64,000 bases of DNA from Bacillota bacterium (GTDB lineage Bacteria > Bacillota > Clostridia > Christensenellales > UMGS416), in the NCBI GenBank assembly GCA_023421955.1, contig JAEZSE010000043.1:74609-138608 (forward strand), written 5' to 3'. A program made the translations under genes and the position numbers. This document shows, piece by piece, positions 43,442 through 51,744 of the stretch. Numbering within the stretch: position 1 is the stretch's first letter; the number at the start of each line of letters is the position of its first letter. The notes under the pieces were generated by a model. It saw only the letters and a list, made by a program, of their open reading frames with translations, searched no databases and was not told the DNA's origin.

Positions 43442-43753
43442 CTAATCATCAGACCGTATGATCACAATTTCCGCACCATTTGGCAGCCGCACAGCTTCCC
43501 CAGGCTGACTGGGTGTGTTAAACCATGCTTCTCCAACGAATTCATCCCAACCTACGATCACCTTTTTGCATGTAATATCGAATTCTGCAAAATCACAGGT
43601 TTTATCACGCCACCAGTTACCAAAAAAATGATACCTCAACGCTCCATCAGCAGTTACAACTTTATCAACAGCGAGCACTTCGAATGTTTCTATCAAAACT
43701 AAGAAATCGACGGGCGCCTTCGAATCATCATTTCCATTTCCACAATAGTACAC
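43442..43753 (-). CDS. Hypothetical protein, doubtful small gene
   Basis: 103 codons with residue use that looks protein-like (HFFGNWWRDKTCDFAEFD, FNTPSQPGEAVRLPNG), ending just before the S10 promoter. It would start at GTG 43753, without a ribosome site or ATG, so it may be the 3' remnant of a longer gene. No family is recognised. The region is more AT-rich than its neighbours. Confidence 0.4.
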   Translation of the reverse strand: MYYCGNGNDDSKAPVDFLVLIETFEVLAVDKVVTADGALRYHFFGNWWRDKTCDFAEFDITCKKVIVGWDEFVGEAWFNTPSQPGEAVRLPNGAEIVIIRSDD

Positions 43754-43888
43754 ATGATTGAAAACAGTATAATCTTTAAATAGGATACGGCACTCTTAGA
43801 GCTTAACGTAATACTTAATACATTACAATATAGCGGCAGATTTGAGAGCCATAAATCGCAACCCCACCAACCCGAACAAAAAATTAAC

Positions 43889-43917
43889 TTTACAAATTCC
43901 TCAGCCCATCGTAATAT
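43889..43917 (+). promoter_or_regulatory. Promoter of ribU
   Basis: TTTACA (43889-43894), 17 bp, TAATAT (43912-43917), just upstream of the FMN riboswitch. Confidence 0.7.
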
Positions 43918-43926
43918 GATGTCATC

Positions 43927-44042
43927 GTATCTTTGGGGCGGGGTGAAATTCCCCACCGGCGGTAAAGCCCGCGACTCCTGCATGCAGGACTGACCCGGTG
44001 AGATTCCGGGGCCGACAGTAAAGTCTGGATGAGAAAAGATAC
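43927..44042 (+). ncRNA. FMN riboswitch (RFN element)
   Basis: P1 pairs GTATCTTT (43927-43934) with AAAGATAC (44035-44042). Between them are the invariant RFN blocks GGGGCGGGGTGAAATTCCCC, ACCGGCGGTAAAGCCCGCGA, GACCCGGTGAGATTCCGGGG and CCGACAGTAAAGTCTGGATG. FMN binding should favour the terminator at 44065-44090 and shut off riboflavin uptake. Confidence 0.98.
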
Positions 44043-44064
44043 ATGCGTAATCAAACGCATTCTG

Positions 44065-44090
44065 CGCCCCGGAGAAATCCGGGGCGTTTT
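44065..44090 (+). terminator. Riboswitch-controlled terminator
   Basis: CGCCCCGGA, GAAA loop, TCCGGGGCG, then TTTT, 17 bp before ribU. It is the expression platform of the FMN riboswitch. Confidence 0.88.
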
Positions 44091-44107
44091 GCATTTAAGG
44101 AGGAACT

Positions 44108-44719
44108 ATGAGTACCACAGACATCCGCACCACTCGATCCAAAACTCTGCGACTGATCGCCACAGCCGGTGTACTGGCTGCTATTGCGACACTTCTGCGG
44201 TTTATCGAAACACCGCTTCCGCTGCTGCCATCTTTTCTGAAGATTGACTTCAGCAACATCCCAGCCTTGATCGGAGGCTTCGCGATGGGCCCAGTCGCAG
44301 GAGCGGCAATTCTTCTGATCAAAAACCTGCTCTATTTGCCGGCCTCCACCACCGGCGGCGTCGGCGAGATTGCCGACTTCGTGGTAAGCGCATGCCTGGT
44401 GATGCCTGCGGCGTTTATTTACCGGCGCAGCAAGAAGCGGTCCGGTGCTCTGTGGGGTATGGCATTGGGCGCGGCATTGATGTCTTTCTTAGCCGGGCCG
44501 TTGATGAACTATTATGTGTTAATCCCGCTGTATTCGAAGTTCATGCCGCTCGATGCCATCATTAAGCTGGCGGCTGCTGCAAACCCGGCCATCAACAGTG
44601 TTTGGACCTATATCCTGTACGCCGTGGTACCCTTCAACCTATTCAAATCCATTGTGATCTGTGTTATAACTTATCTGCTGTATAAACCGCTCTCTCCCAT
44701 CCTGCACAAATACCGCTGA
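44108..44719 (+). CDS. ribU: ECF-type riboflavin transporter S component
   Basis: 203 aa with about six membrane helices and the RibU signature (TLLRFIETPLPLLPSFLKID, FAMGPVAGAAILLIKNLLY). It binds riboflavin and works with a shared ECF energising module (EcfA, EcfA', EcfT) encoded elsewhere. AAGGAGG precedes ATG 44108. Control by FMN is clear from the riboswitch. The next gene starts 10 bp later, so the tsa genes may be read through. Confidence 0.95.
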   Translation: MSTTDIRTTRSKTLRLIATAGVLAAIATLLRFIETPLPLLPSFLKIDFSNIPALIGGFAMGPVAGAAILLIKNLLYLPASTTGGVGEIADFVVSACLVMPAAFIYRRSKKRSGALWGMALGAALMSFLAGPLMNYYVLIPLYSKFMPLDAIIKLAAAANPAINSVWTYILYAVVPFNLFKSIVICVITYLLYKPLSPILHKYR

Positions 44720-44729
44720 CGGAGACCGC

Positions 44730-45182
44730 ATGGAGTTCTTGAGCCGCACCGTGGAAGAAACCGAAGCCTTTGCCGAAAAGCTTGCAAAGGCTTTGTTTCC
44801 TGGCTCGGTGCTGGCACTGTGGGGCGATCTGGGAGCAGGCAAGACTGCCTTTACGAGGGGGTTGGCGCGGGGGCTTGGCGTAACAGGCCGGGTGACCAGC
44901 CCCACATTCACGCTGGTGCATGAGCACCATGGCAACCCCGGCCTCAACCATTTCGACCTCTACCGCCTTGATGAGGCAGGACTTGAGGACATGGGCTTTG
45001 AGGAATACTTGCAAAGCTGCGCAGTGTGCGCCATCGAGTGGCCCGGCAACGCAGGCTCACTGCTGCCCGAAGAACGGTTGGATGTAACGCTGGAGCTTAC
45101 GGAAGACGGAAATGCTCGGCAAATCACGGTTGCGGCAAAAGGCCGCAGGTACGAAGCACTGCTTGAGGGCTTGATGATATGA
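44730..45182 (+). CDS. tsaE: tRNA t6A biosynthesis ATPase TsaE
   Basis: 150 aa. Walker A LWGDLGAGKTAFTRGLARG and later GVTGRVTSPTFTLVHEH and HFDLYRLDEAGLEDMGFEEY are the TsaE pattern. It supports TsaB-TsaD in making threonylcarbamoyl-adenosine at A37 of ANN-decoding tRNAs. Overlaps tsaB by 4 bp. Confidence 0.96.
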   Translation: MEFLSRTVEETEAFAEKLAKALFPGSVLALWGDLGAGKTAFTRGLARGLGVTGRVTSPTFTLVHEHHGNPGLNHFDLYRLDEAGLEDMGFEEYLQSCAVCAIEWPGNAGSLLPEERLDVTLELTEDGNARQITVAAKGRRYEALLEGLMI

Positions 45183-45892
45183 AACTGCTGGCACTGGATA
45201 CCTCCACGAAGGTCGCGGGTGTGGCGCTGATGGAAGAAGGCATGCTGGTCTGCGAGGCGAACCTGAACTCGGGCCTCACCCATTCAGAGCGGCTGATGCC
45301 ATTGGTGGATCAATGCTTCCGGCTGGCCGGATGGCAGCCTGCTGAGCTGGATGCCATTGCGGTTGTGGCTGGGCCCGGCTCCTTCACCGGCGTACGCATC
45401 GGTGTGGCCACCGCCAAGGGCATGGCCGAGGCGCTGGGCAAACCGGTGGTCGCCGTCAATACGTTGGAGGTGCTGGCGGCAGGGTTCCCCGGATTTGCCG
45501 GTGTGATCGCGCCGGTCCTGGATGCCCGCCGCGACCAGGTGTATTGTGCTGCTTATGACGGGAACCAGAATGAGCTGCTCGCCCCCGCCCCGCTGGCGCT
45601 GGGCGAACTGCTGGCACACCCAGCGATTGCTGGTGCTCAAGCTGTGATGTTCTGCGGTGATGGCGTGACCCCTCACCGCACAGCCATCGCGGAAGCACTG
45701 GGTGATCAAGCGAGGTTCGCGCCGCCCCACTTGATTCTGCAGCGCGCCGGCTCAGCAGCTCATTTAGCATGGAAAAGACTCATTGCGGGGCTAACGATGG
45801 ACCCCGCGGACCTGTTGCCCATCTATCTGCGCAAGTCTTCCGCCGAGCAGGTGCTGGAAAAAAAGGTCATGGAGGCAAACCATGACCACTGA
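45179..45892 (+). CDS. tsaB: tRNA t6A biosynthesis protein TsaB
   Basis: 237 aa, ASKHA fold without its own metal site. Begins LLALDTSTKVAGVALME and has VAGPGSFTGVRIGVATAKG. It is the partner of TsaD (not in the window) and TsaE. It overlaps rimI by 11 bp. Confidence 0.95.
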   Translation: MKLLALDTSTKVAGVALMEEGMLVCEANLNSGLTHSERLMPLVDQCFRLAGWQPAELDAIAVVAGPGSFTGVRIGVATAKGMAEALGKPVVAVNTLEVLAAGFPGFAGVIAPVLDARRDQVYCAAYDGNQNELLAPAPLALGELLAHPAIAGAQAVMFCGDGVTPHRTAIAEALGDQARFAPPHLILQRAGSAAHLAWKRLIAGLTMDPADLLPIYLRKSSAEQVLEKKVMEANHDH

Positions 45893-46361
45893 CGAACCCA
45901 AGGTGATCCTGCGCAGGATGCTGGAATCAGATCTGGACAGGGTGCTGGAGATCGAAATCGCCTGTTTCCCCAGGCCGTGGTCCAGGGAGTCCTTTATGTC
46001 AGAGTTGAAAAACCTCTGTGCCCGCTACGTGGTGTTAGTGGAAGATGGCGTGATTGCAGGTTTCGGCGGCATGTGGATCATTGTGGACGAAGCCCATGTG
46101 AACAACATCGCCGTGCACCCCGGTTATCAGGGTAAGGGTTATGGCCGCAGGATCTTGCGGGAGATGATGCGCGCAGCGTATCACGCCGCCGAGGCCATCC
46201 AGATGACTCTGGAAGTGCGCGTTACCAATGTGAAGGCAATCAATCTCTATACCAGCCTGGGCTTTGAGGTGGCTGGCCGCAGGAAAAACTACTACGAAGA
46301 CAACGGCGAAGATGCGTATATCATGTGGTGTCACAACACACTGGAGGTATTGGCACGGTAA
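45882..46361 (+). CDS. rimI: Ribosomal protein N-acetyltransferase RimI
   Basis: 159 aa, a GNAT fold with the acetyl-CoA pyrophosphate loop VHPGYQGKGYGRRIL and LEVRVTNVKAINLYTSLGFE. RimI-type enzymes acetylate the N-terminus of S18 and other proteins. Its place after tsaB is conserved in many bacteria. Ends the operon; the following 264 bp hold a promoter and an uncertain ORF. Confidence 0.93.
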   Translation: MTTDEPKVILRRMLESDLDRVLEIEIACFPRPWSRESFMSELKNLCARYVVLVEDGVIAGFGGMWIIVDEAHVNNIAVHPGYQGKGYGRRILREMMRAAYHAAEAIQMTLEVRVTNVKAINLYTSLGFEVAGRRKNYYEDNGEDAYIMWCHNTLEVLAR

Positions 46362-46567
46362 GCTCACCTCCTATTGTCTGTTAAGTTACTGCGGGCCGAT
46401 GCAGAGCCCAGCCCCACATAGGCCGAAATAATCTCTATTACAAACCAAAACTCTAGCTCACTCATGTCTGGTATCGGCCAGAGAGTACAATCGAGTGCTA
46501 CCTCTCCATGTACGGGCAGGCTCTTTACCCGCCCATATCGTTCCGTCAAATGATCATCCAGTTTTAC

Positions 46568-46597
46568 TTGATAGAAACTTTTGCCAGGTATTATAAT
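46568..46597 (+). promoter_or_regulatory. Promoter of the FAD oxidoreductase gene
   Basis: TTGATA (46568-46573), 18 bp, TATAAT (46592-46597), 28 bp before the GTG start. Confidence 0.55.
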
Positions 46598-46625
46598 TAG
46601 ATATATTGAGCAAGGAGCAACAGCC

Positions 46626-47771
46626 GTGAAAGAACGCGATTATGACGTGATCGTCTATGGCGCGGGGCCGGAGGGCGTCGCGGCGGCGCTGGCTGCGGCG
46701 GAGCATTCCGGCACGGTGCTGCTGGTGGACGAAGGCCCCGATCTGGGCGGAAGCGCTGTATGCGGCCTATTGAACTGCTGGCGCGGCGATGGCCAGCCTG
46801 CCTTGATGGAGCACCTTCGCAAACTCACGCGGCGGGCCTGGGGCAGGCTTATCTATGAACCTGAGGAACTGGCGCGGGTTTTTCAGTCTTTGCTGCATGA
46901 CGGCGGCGTGGACCTATTGCTGAGCGCCAAAGCCGTGCGGGTCAAGAGCCGGATAGGGGAAATCAAGTCTGTGTCTTTTGCCGGACCGGAGGGTCGGGTG
47001 AAGCTTTCTGCGTGGTGCTATGTGGATGCATCGCAGGATGGTGCGCTGACCCGGCTTGCCGGCTGCTCCAGCGTGCCAGATGCGGAAGCAACAGCCATCA
47101 CGGTGCTGGCTCGCGTGGGCGGCATAGACACCAGGGTGGCCGGTGTGTTTGACCATGAGGTGCTGAGCCAATACATCGCGCAATTCCAATCGGAGCAAGC
47201 CGCTGATGAGCTGCCCGCGGGGCTTGCATTCCCCGAGTTGGTGCCCTGCCTGCGGGGCGGCACGGCGATCCTGAACGCGGCCGGCGCGGGCATACCTATT
47301 GAAGAAGGTTCATTGGGCCGCACGAAGGCGGAGCTCAAATGCCGAACCGACGCGTTGGCTGCCATCGGCTTTTTGCAACGAAACGTGCCTGGCTATGAAA
47401 ACTGCCACCTGATCCACTTTGCCGGCCAGGCGCTTGTGCTTTCCTGCCAACAGCCCATCCGCAGACGGCCTGAAAGCGCTGTGGAAGTGGACTCCGGCCT
47501 TTTGGAGGATGTTGCCGCGCTCCGTCATGTAAACCCGGAAAACTCCGCCGAGCCATTGGTGACGCCGCTGGGCAACCTGATGTGCCGTGACCTTGAAAAC
47601 CTGCTGCTGGCCAGAGCTGAAAGCCTGACTGCCGAACAACTGCCGATGTTGCTTGCCTGCGGGCAGGCTGCCGGCACCATCGCAGCGGAGGCTGTGCTCT
47701 ATGACGGGTGCATATCAAAGCTGGATGAAAGCAGAGTGAGGAAAGCATTGGCGGAGAATTCAGGCGCGTAA
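46626..47771 (+). CDS. FAD-dependent oxidoreductase (FAD-dependent succinate/thiazole-like family)
   Basis: 381 aa from GTG 46626, with AAGGAG 8 nt upstream; the frame opens at 46581 but that crosses the promoter. The N-terminal Rossmann motif VYGAGPEGVAAALAAAEHSG binds FAD, with LLVDEGPDLGGSAVCG next, as in the FAD_oxidored family of GlcD-independent, often secreted or xanthan-lyase-linked flavoproteins. Here there is no signal peptide. Substrate unknown; it could be a metabolic dehydrogenase. It stands alone and ends at a bidirectional hairpin. Confidence 0.8.
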   Translation: MKERDYDVIVYGAGPEGVAAALAAAEHSGTVLLVDEGPDLGGSAVCGLLNCWRGDGQPALMEHLRKLTRRAWGRLIYEPEELARVFQSLLHDGGVDLLLSAKAVRVKSRIGEIKSVSFAGPEGRVKLSAWCYVDASQDGALTRLAGCSSVPDAEATAITVLARVGGIDTRVAGVFDHEVLSQYIAQFQSEQAADELPAGLAFPELVPCLRGGTAILNAAGAGIPIEEGSLGRTKAELKCRTDALAAIGFLQRNVPGYENCHLIHFAGQALVLSCQQPIRRRPESAVEVDSGLLEDVAALRHVNPENSAEPLVTPLGNLMCRDLENLLLARAESLTAEQLPMLLACGQAAGTIAAEAVLYDGCISKLDESRVRKALAENSGA

Positions 47772-47810
47772 ATCAAAAACAAAACAGATCCCTATTTAAC
47801 CCATTACACA

Positions 47811-47839
47811 AAACGGATGGCTTAACCAGCCATCCGTTT
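47811..47839. terminator. Bidirectional hairpin between convergent genes
   Basis: AAACGGATGGC, 7-nt loop, GCCATCCGTTT, 40 bp after the flavoprotein stop and 15 bp after the M23 gene on the other strand. The stem ends in TTT either way. Confidence 0.65.
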
Positions 47840-47853
47840 CTGATCATAACTAT

Positions 47854-49452
47854 TTACTCCAGCTTCACATACTTCGTGGGGCTTATATGCCCGCCATTGA
47901 GCCGGAACTCAAAATGCAAGTGCGGCCCGGTGCTCTGGCCGGTGCTACCCACCAGCGCGATGATCTGGCCCTTTGTCACCTTCTGGCCCTTCTTCACAAG
48001 CAGCTTGGAGCAATGGCCATAGCGTGACTGCACGCCGCCAGCGTGATCCAGATAAACAACCAGGCCATACCCAGTGGCAGATCCGGAGAAGGATACAGTG
48101 CCCGATGCCGTGGCATAAATTGGCGTGCCGGTGGGAGCTGCCAGATCGTATCCATAATGATAGGTCCTGCCGTGCATGCTGCGGGGGCCGTATCGGCTGG
48201 TGATTCGATAAGACCTGAGCGGCTTGATGTAGCTGCCGCTGGTGGAGGAACCGCCTCCTGAACTGGTGGGCACCTTCTTTGTGCCGCGCAGCACGATTTT
48301 ATCCTGCGCCACCTCCAGAACTGTTTGGCTCTCGATTACCTTGGACGCTTCCATACCGTTGATATAGGTAACCTTCGCCACAACCTCCCGCTTGCCGTTC
48401 TTACCCTCTTGCTTGGTTTGCTTCTGGGTGGTGTAGAGCGTGGCATCGGTTTGCTCCACCGTGTTGAAGGGCAGCGCTTCTTGCCGCGTCACCGTTTCTG
48501 TGTAGCGCACATTGACCCAGTTGGCGGGCTTCACAGCGTTCAGCATGTCACCGGGCTGCAGCACATCATTCACCGAGAGAGTGGGGTTGGCCTTTCTGAG
48601 ATCTGACACTTTGATTCCAAACCGTTTGGCAATCCGGGCCAGGCTGTCACCTTTCTCCACGGTGCAGTAATTGTCTTCCACAGCGGAACCCAGCGCGAGC
48701 GCCCGAACGGCGTCGTCCAGACTCATCACAAGGCTATAATCGATGGGTTGCTGCTCTACGCGCACGTTCTCCACAAAGGCCACCTCCGTGCGCTGCCGGT
48801 TTGCCGGGGCGGACCGATAGGGTGCCAGCACTGCGTCAAGCGCCTGCTGGGCTTGCTCGGCGCTTTTGAGCGCTACAGCGGGGCGGTCGTTCACCAGGAT
48901 CACTGATGCTACCACTCTCGCCTCGATATTTGCCTTCAGCGCCTGCTCCACGGCCTGCCCATCCAGTATGTTACGCGCATCACAATCCACCTGCGTGAAG
49001 GTGAGCTCACCATTGGGGCTGATCTCCATGCCGTAGTTTCGCTTCAGTTCATCCTGGATTATCTTGAGGGATTCTTCGGCCGCGGCGCGATCCCGCACCA
49101 CACCAAGGGAGCGGCCGTCAAATGCCATCAACTCCCCCTGGGCCATGGCAGGCTTGCTCAGCAATGAGATCGCACCGAACACCATAACTCCGGCAACCAA
49201 CACCGTTGCGGCCATCACCAGCAGCGCAGGATTGGTAAGCCGGAAACCCCGCTGTGGCTTGCCGGTAAACACAACCGAAGGCCCTGCCATCGTCATTGCG
49301 GGCCGCTGTGCTGAGCGGTATGCTGCTGAGGTGCCGGGATCCAGCTTTCGGGCAGATTGAACCGCTTGGCTGGACAGCGTCCGGCCAGGTTTTCCGCTTT
49401 GTATCGTTTTGTTGACAACGGCGTTGATCCCGCCCCGTTTTCTCAAGCGCAA
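47854..49452 (-). CDS. LysM-G5-M23 peptidoglycan endopeptidase
   Basis: 532 aa from TTG 49452 (GAGGAG upstream). A cytoplasmic basic N-terminus and one membrane segment (about residues 75-97) are followed by a long extracellular part. This has a LysM domain (CTVEKGDSLARIAKRFGI), a G5 domain (about residues 310-385, YTETVTRQEALPFNT), and a C-terminal M23 metallopeptidase. Zinc ligands are in HYGYDLAAPTGTP, and the later HLHFEFRLNGG holds the HxH. It likely cleaves peptidoglycan cross-links in growth or sporulation-like processes. It is 6 bp downstream of the M1 gene, so they form an operon. Confidence 0.95.
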   Translation of the reverse strand: MRLRKRGGINAVVNKTIQSGKPGRTLSSQAVQSARKLDPGTSAAYRSAQRPAMTMAGPSVVFTGKPQRGFRLTNPALLVMAATVLVAGVMVFGAISLLSKPAMAQGELMAFDGRSLGVVRDRAAAEESLKIIQDELKRNYGMEISPNGELTFTQVDCDARNILDGQAVEQALKANIEARVVASVILVNDRPAVALKSAEQAQQALDAVLAPYRSAPANRQRTEVAFVENVRVEQQPIDYSLVMSLDDAVRALALGSAVEDNYCTVEKGDSLARIAKRFGIKVSDLRKANPTLSVNDVLQPGDMLNAVKPANWVNVRYTETVTRQEALPFNTVEQTDATLYTTQKQTKQEGKNGKREVVAKVTYINGMEASKVIESQTVLEVAQDKIVLRGTKKVPTSSGGGSSTSGSYIKPLRSYRITSRYGPRSMHGRTYHYGYDLAAPTGTPIYATASGTVSFSGSATGYGLVVYLDHAGGVQSRYGHCSKLLVKKGQKVTKGQIIALVGSTGQSTGPHLHFEFRLNGGHISPTKYVKLE

Positions 49453-49458
49453 AGGCTG

Positions 49459-51075
49459 CTACTCCTCAGTCTCTTTGGTGTTGTTGTGGGTGGTCTGGCT
49501 GAACCGCTGCTCAAGCCATTGCGTGAGCTCCCGCCCGGTCACGCCTTCCAGTGCTTCCTCCAGGTCAGCCCTGGTTGCGACACCCAACCGGTGCTCCTCA
49601 TAATACCGTCGTAACCCGGCGAAAAACGCCTCGTCGCCCACATCTGCGCGAAGCTCGTGTAATATCTGGGCCGCACGGTCATACACCCACGACGAGTAGG
49701 TCAGCCCATCATCAAAAGAGGATGCAGGCAACGTCACGGTGTATTGCCCCTCCTGCCCGGCCCGCTTGTCAGCAAAATAATCGATTTGGTATTGATAAAA
49801 CTCGTTGTAGTTGCTGTCTCGTTCCTTTTCAAAAAAATACTGGGTGGTAAACTCCGTGAGCCCCTCATCCAGCCAGGGCTCAGCCACTTCGTCGTTGCCC
49901 ACGGTGGAATACCACCACTGATGGGCGGTTTCGTGCGAGACCACGAGATCCAGCACCACGTTTTGCCCAAAGGTATACAGAGACTGGTCTATCAATACCA
50001 TGCCGGGATACTCCATGCCGCCGATGAAGAAGTCCGCCTCCACCACGGCAAACTCACCATAAGGGTATTCCCCGAAGACGCTCTCATACAACTCAACAGA
50101 TTCCACTGCACAGTCCAGTGCCTGTCGGCCATAGCCCTTGTGCTCTTTGAGGTAGTAGGACCGCACCAGCACGTCACCGGCCATCTGCTGCATCACGTCA
50201 AAACGGTCACTGGCCACAAAGCCGAAGTCCCGGCGGCCCGGTGCCTCCACCGTCCATACATCGTTGTCGCCTTCCTCCCGTCTTGTCAGTTCCCCGGTAG
50301 CGGCGATGGTCCACCCCGCCGGGGCGGTGATTGAGGCGTGATAATCTGCCGTCTCCGAATAGAAGGGGTCACCCATGTTGTAGTAAGGATAATCGTGCCA
50401 GGAACCATCATCAAACACAGAGAGGATCGGGTGGCAGTTCACCAATGACATGGTGTCGTCGCCATAACCAAACCGGCCCAGGCAGTTTGGCACAACCACA
50501 TGATACTGTATAGTGAGCCTGGCTGTCTCACCGGGCTGCACCGGCCGCACCAGCAGCACCTCCAGCACCTGGTTCTGCTCACCGGTGACCAGTTGCTGCA
50601 CCTTGCCGTCGGGGCTTGTCACGGAGAGGATTTGGATGGAGCCGGGTGAGAAGCCGTTGGGATATGCGCTATCATAATCATCCTGCTCAAAAACGCCGTA
50701 TGACTCCTTCTCAAAGCTGTTGGGATAAAGCAGAAAATGGAGCCTGTCCATCGGCTGGTTCTCGGTGTTCACATAAGTAAAGTCCAGCTTGCCGCTGAGC
50801 GTTTTACCATTCGGGTCCAGCGCCAGTGTGAGGTCATACCGGTTAAATTGTTTGCCGGCATATTCCGGCCAGGATTCCACCGGCTCTTTGACCTCGGAGG
50901 CATTGTTTTGGAATTCACCGCCGGTGATCTCTTGACGGGTGGCGGTGGGCTGGGTTGCGAGCGGCTCCTGCACAGGGCGCGGGCTGAGCATTGGCTCCAG
51001 CACGAGAGCTGCCACGGCCAGCAATGCAACCGAGACCACCAAAATCACAAACAGGTTGCGTTTGAACCAACCCAT
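49459..51075 (-). CDS. Membrane-anchored M1-family metallopeptidase
   Basis: 538 aa from ATG 51075 (AAAGGAG 8 nt upstream). An uncleaved or cleaved N-terminal membrane helix (LFVILVVSVALLAVAALVL) puts the enzyme outside. The gluzincin motif HETAHQWW, with the downstream Glu in WLDEGLTEF, binds zinc. The exopeptidase loop usually GxMEN reads GGMEYPG, a variant found in a Gram-positive branch, so aminopeptidase specificity is uncertain. Coupled to the M23 gene. Confidence 0.93.
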   Translation of the reverse strand: MGWFKRNLFVILVVSVALLAVAALVLEPMLSPRPVQEPLATQPTATRQEITGGEFQNNASEVKEPVESWPEYAGKQFNRYDLTLALDPNGKTLSGKLDFTYVNTENQPMDRLHFLLYPNSFEKESYGVFEQDDYDSAYPNGFSPGSIQILSVTSPDGKVQQLVTGEQNQVLEVLLVRPVQPGETARLTIQYHVVVPNCLGRFGYGDDTMSLVNCHPILSVFDDGSWHDYPYYNMGDPFYSETADYHASITAPAGWTIAATGELTRREEGDNDVWTVEAPGRRDFGFVASDRFDVMQQMAGDVLVRSYYLKEHKGYGRQALDCAVESVELYESVFGEYPYGEFAVVEADFFIGGMEYPGMVLIDQSLYTFGQNVVLDLVVSHETAHQWWYSTVGNDEVAEPWLDEGLTEFTTQYFFEKERDSNYNEFYQYQIDYFADKRAGQEGQYTVTLPASSFDDGLTYSSWVYDRAAQILHELRADVGDEAFFAGLRRYYEEHRLGVATRADLEEALEGVTGRELTQWLEQRFSQTTHNNTKETEE

Positions 51076-51139
51076 CAAAGCAACTCCTTTACCGAAAATG
51101 CAAGTTTTCTCTACATACTTATTCTACCGATTTGCGATT

Positions 51140-51168
51140 ATTATAGTATGTATAGGCCATCGGTTCAA
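51140..51168 (-). promoter_or_regulatory. Promoter of the M1-M23 operon
   Basis: On the minus strand TTGAAC (51163-51168), 17 bp, TATAAT (51140-51145). Confidence 0.7.
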
Positions 51169-51227
51169 CCCTGAATGGTTTATACAGGAAAGCATGCCAA
51201 ACATTTGGGCACTTTTGCCTAGTGCTC

Positions 51228-51256
51228 TTGCGCCGGCTTGCGAACAACGGTATACT
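51228..51256 (+). promoter_or_regulatory. Promoter of the Fur-family gene
   Basis: TTGCGC (51228-51233), 17 bp, TATACT (51251-51256). It excludes a start upstream of about 51263 and supports ATG 51292. Confidence 0.65.
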
Positions 51257-51291
51257 GGAAGATATCCCAAAAAGGCTTGGTAACTGAATTC

Positions 51292-51741
51292 ATGGACTCA
51301 TTTGAATCGGAATTGAAAGAAAAAGGATACCGAATGACCAACCAACGGCTCACGGTGTTGAAAGCAGCCGCGGCAATGCCCGGCCATTTCACGGCTGAGG
51401 AGCTGCACCGCGAATTGAATCGCAGCGACATCGGAATTGCAACGGTCTATCGCACCGTGCAGCTGCTGCTGGAAATGGGCTATCTCAAGCAAGCCCACAT
51501 CCCCGGACAAAGCAATGTGTATGAATACAGTCAGGATGACGATGGCTGCCACAGCCACGCCCATATGCAGTGCACCGGTTGTGGTACCGTGCTGGAGCTC
51601 CACGAAGATATGATGGAGGGCATGGAAAGAGCAGTACTGGAAAAATATGGCTTTTTGGTGTCCGACCACCACATCACGCTTACAGGCTTGTGCAGCGAAT
51701 GCCGCGCGAACAGCCAATCCATCCAAATCACGGAGGCATAA
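51292..51741 (+). CDS. Fur-family metalloregulator (Fur/PerR/Zur-like)
   Basis: 149 aa. The N-terminal winged helix carries GYRMTNQRLTVL and SDIGIATVYRTVQLLLEMG. The C-terminal dimerisation domain has a His-rich segment HSHAHMQCTGCG and a second CxxC (LCSECR), the structural zinc site of the family. Whether it senses iron, zinc or peroxide cannot be settled from sequence alone. It ends 3 bp before the acyl-CoA synthetase gene, implying co-transcription. Confidence 0.93.
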   Translation: MDSFESELKEKGYRMTNQRLTVLKAAAAMPGHFTAEELHRELNRSDIGIATVYRTVQLLLEMGYLKQAHIPGQSNVYEYSQDDDGCHSHAHMQCTGCGTVLELHEDMMEGMERAVLEKYGFLVSDHHITLTGLCSECRANSQSIQITEA

Positions 51742-51744
51742 TCA

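Noticed and set aside
46364..46600. Minus-strand ORF between rimI and the flavoprotein (SFYQVKLDDHLTERYGRVKS and on)
   Set aside because: The sequence looks fairly protein-like, but the only starts are TTG without a ribosome site, and the frame runs through the opposite promoter. It could be a gene remnant; not strong enough to annotate.
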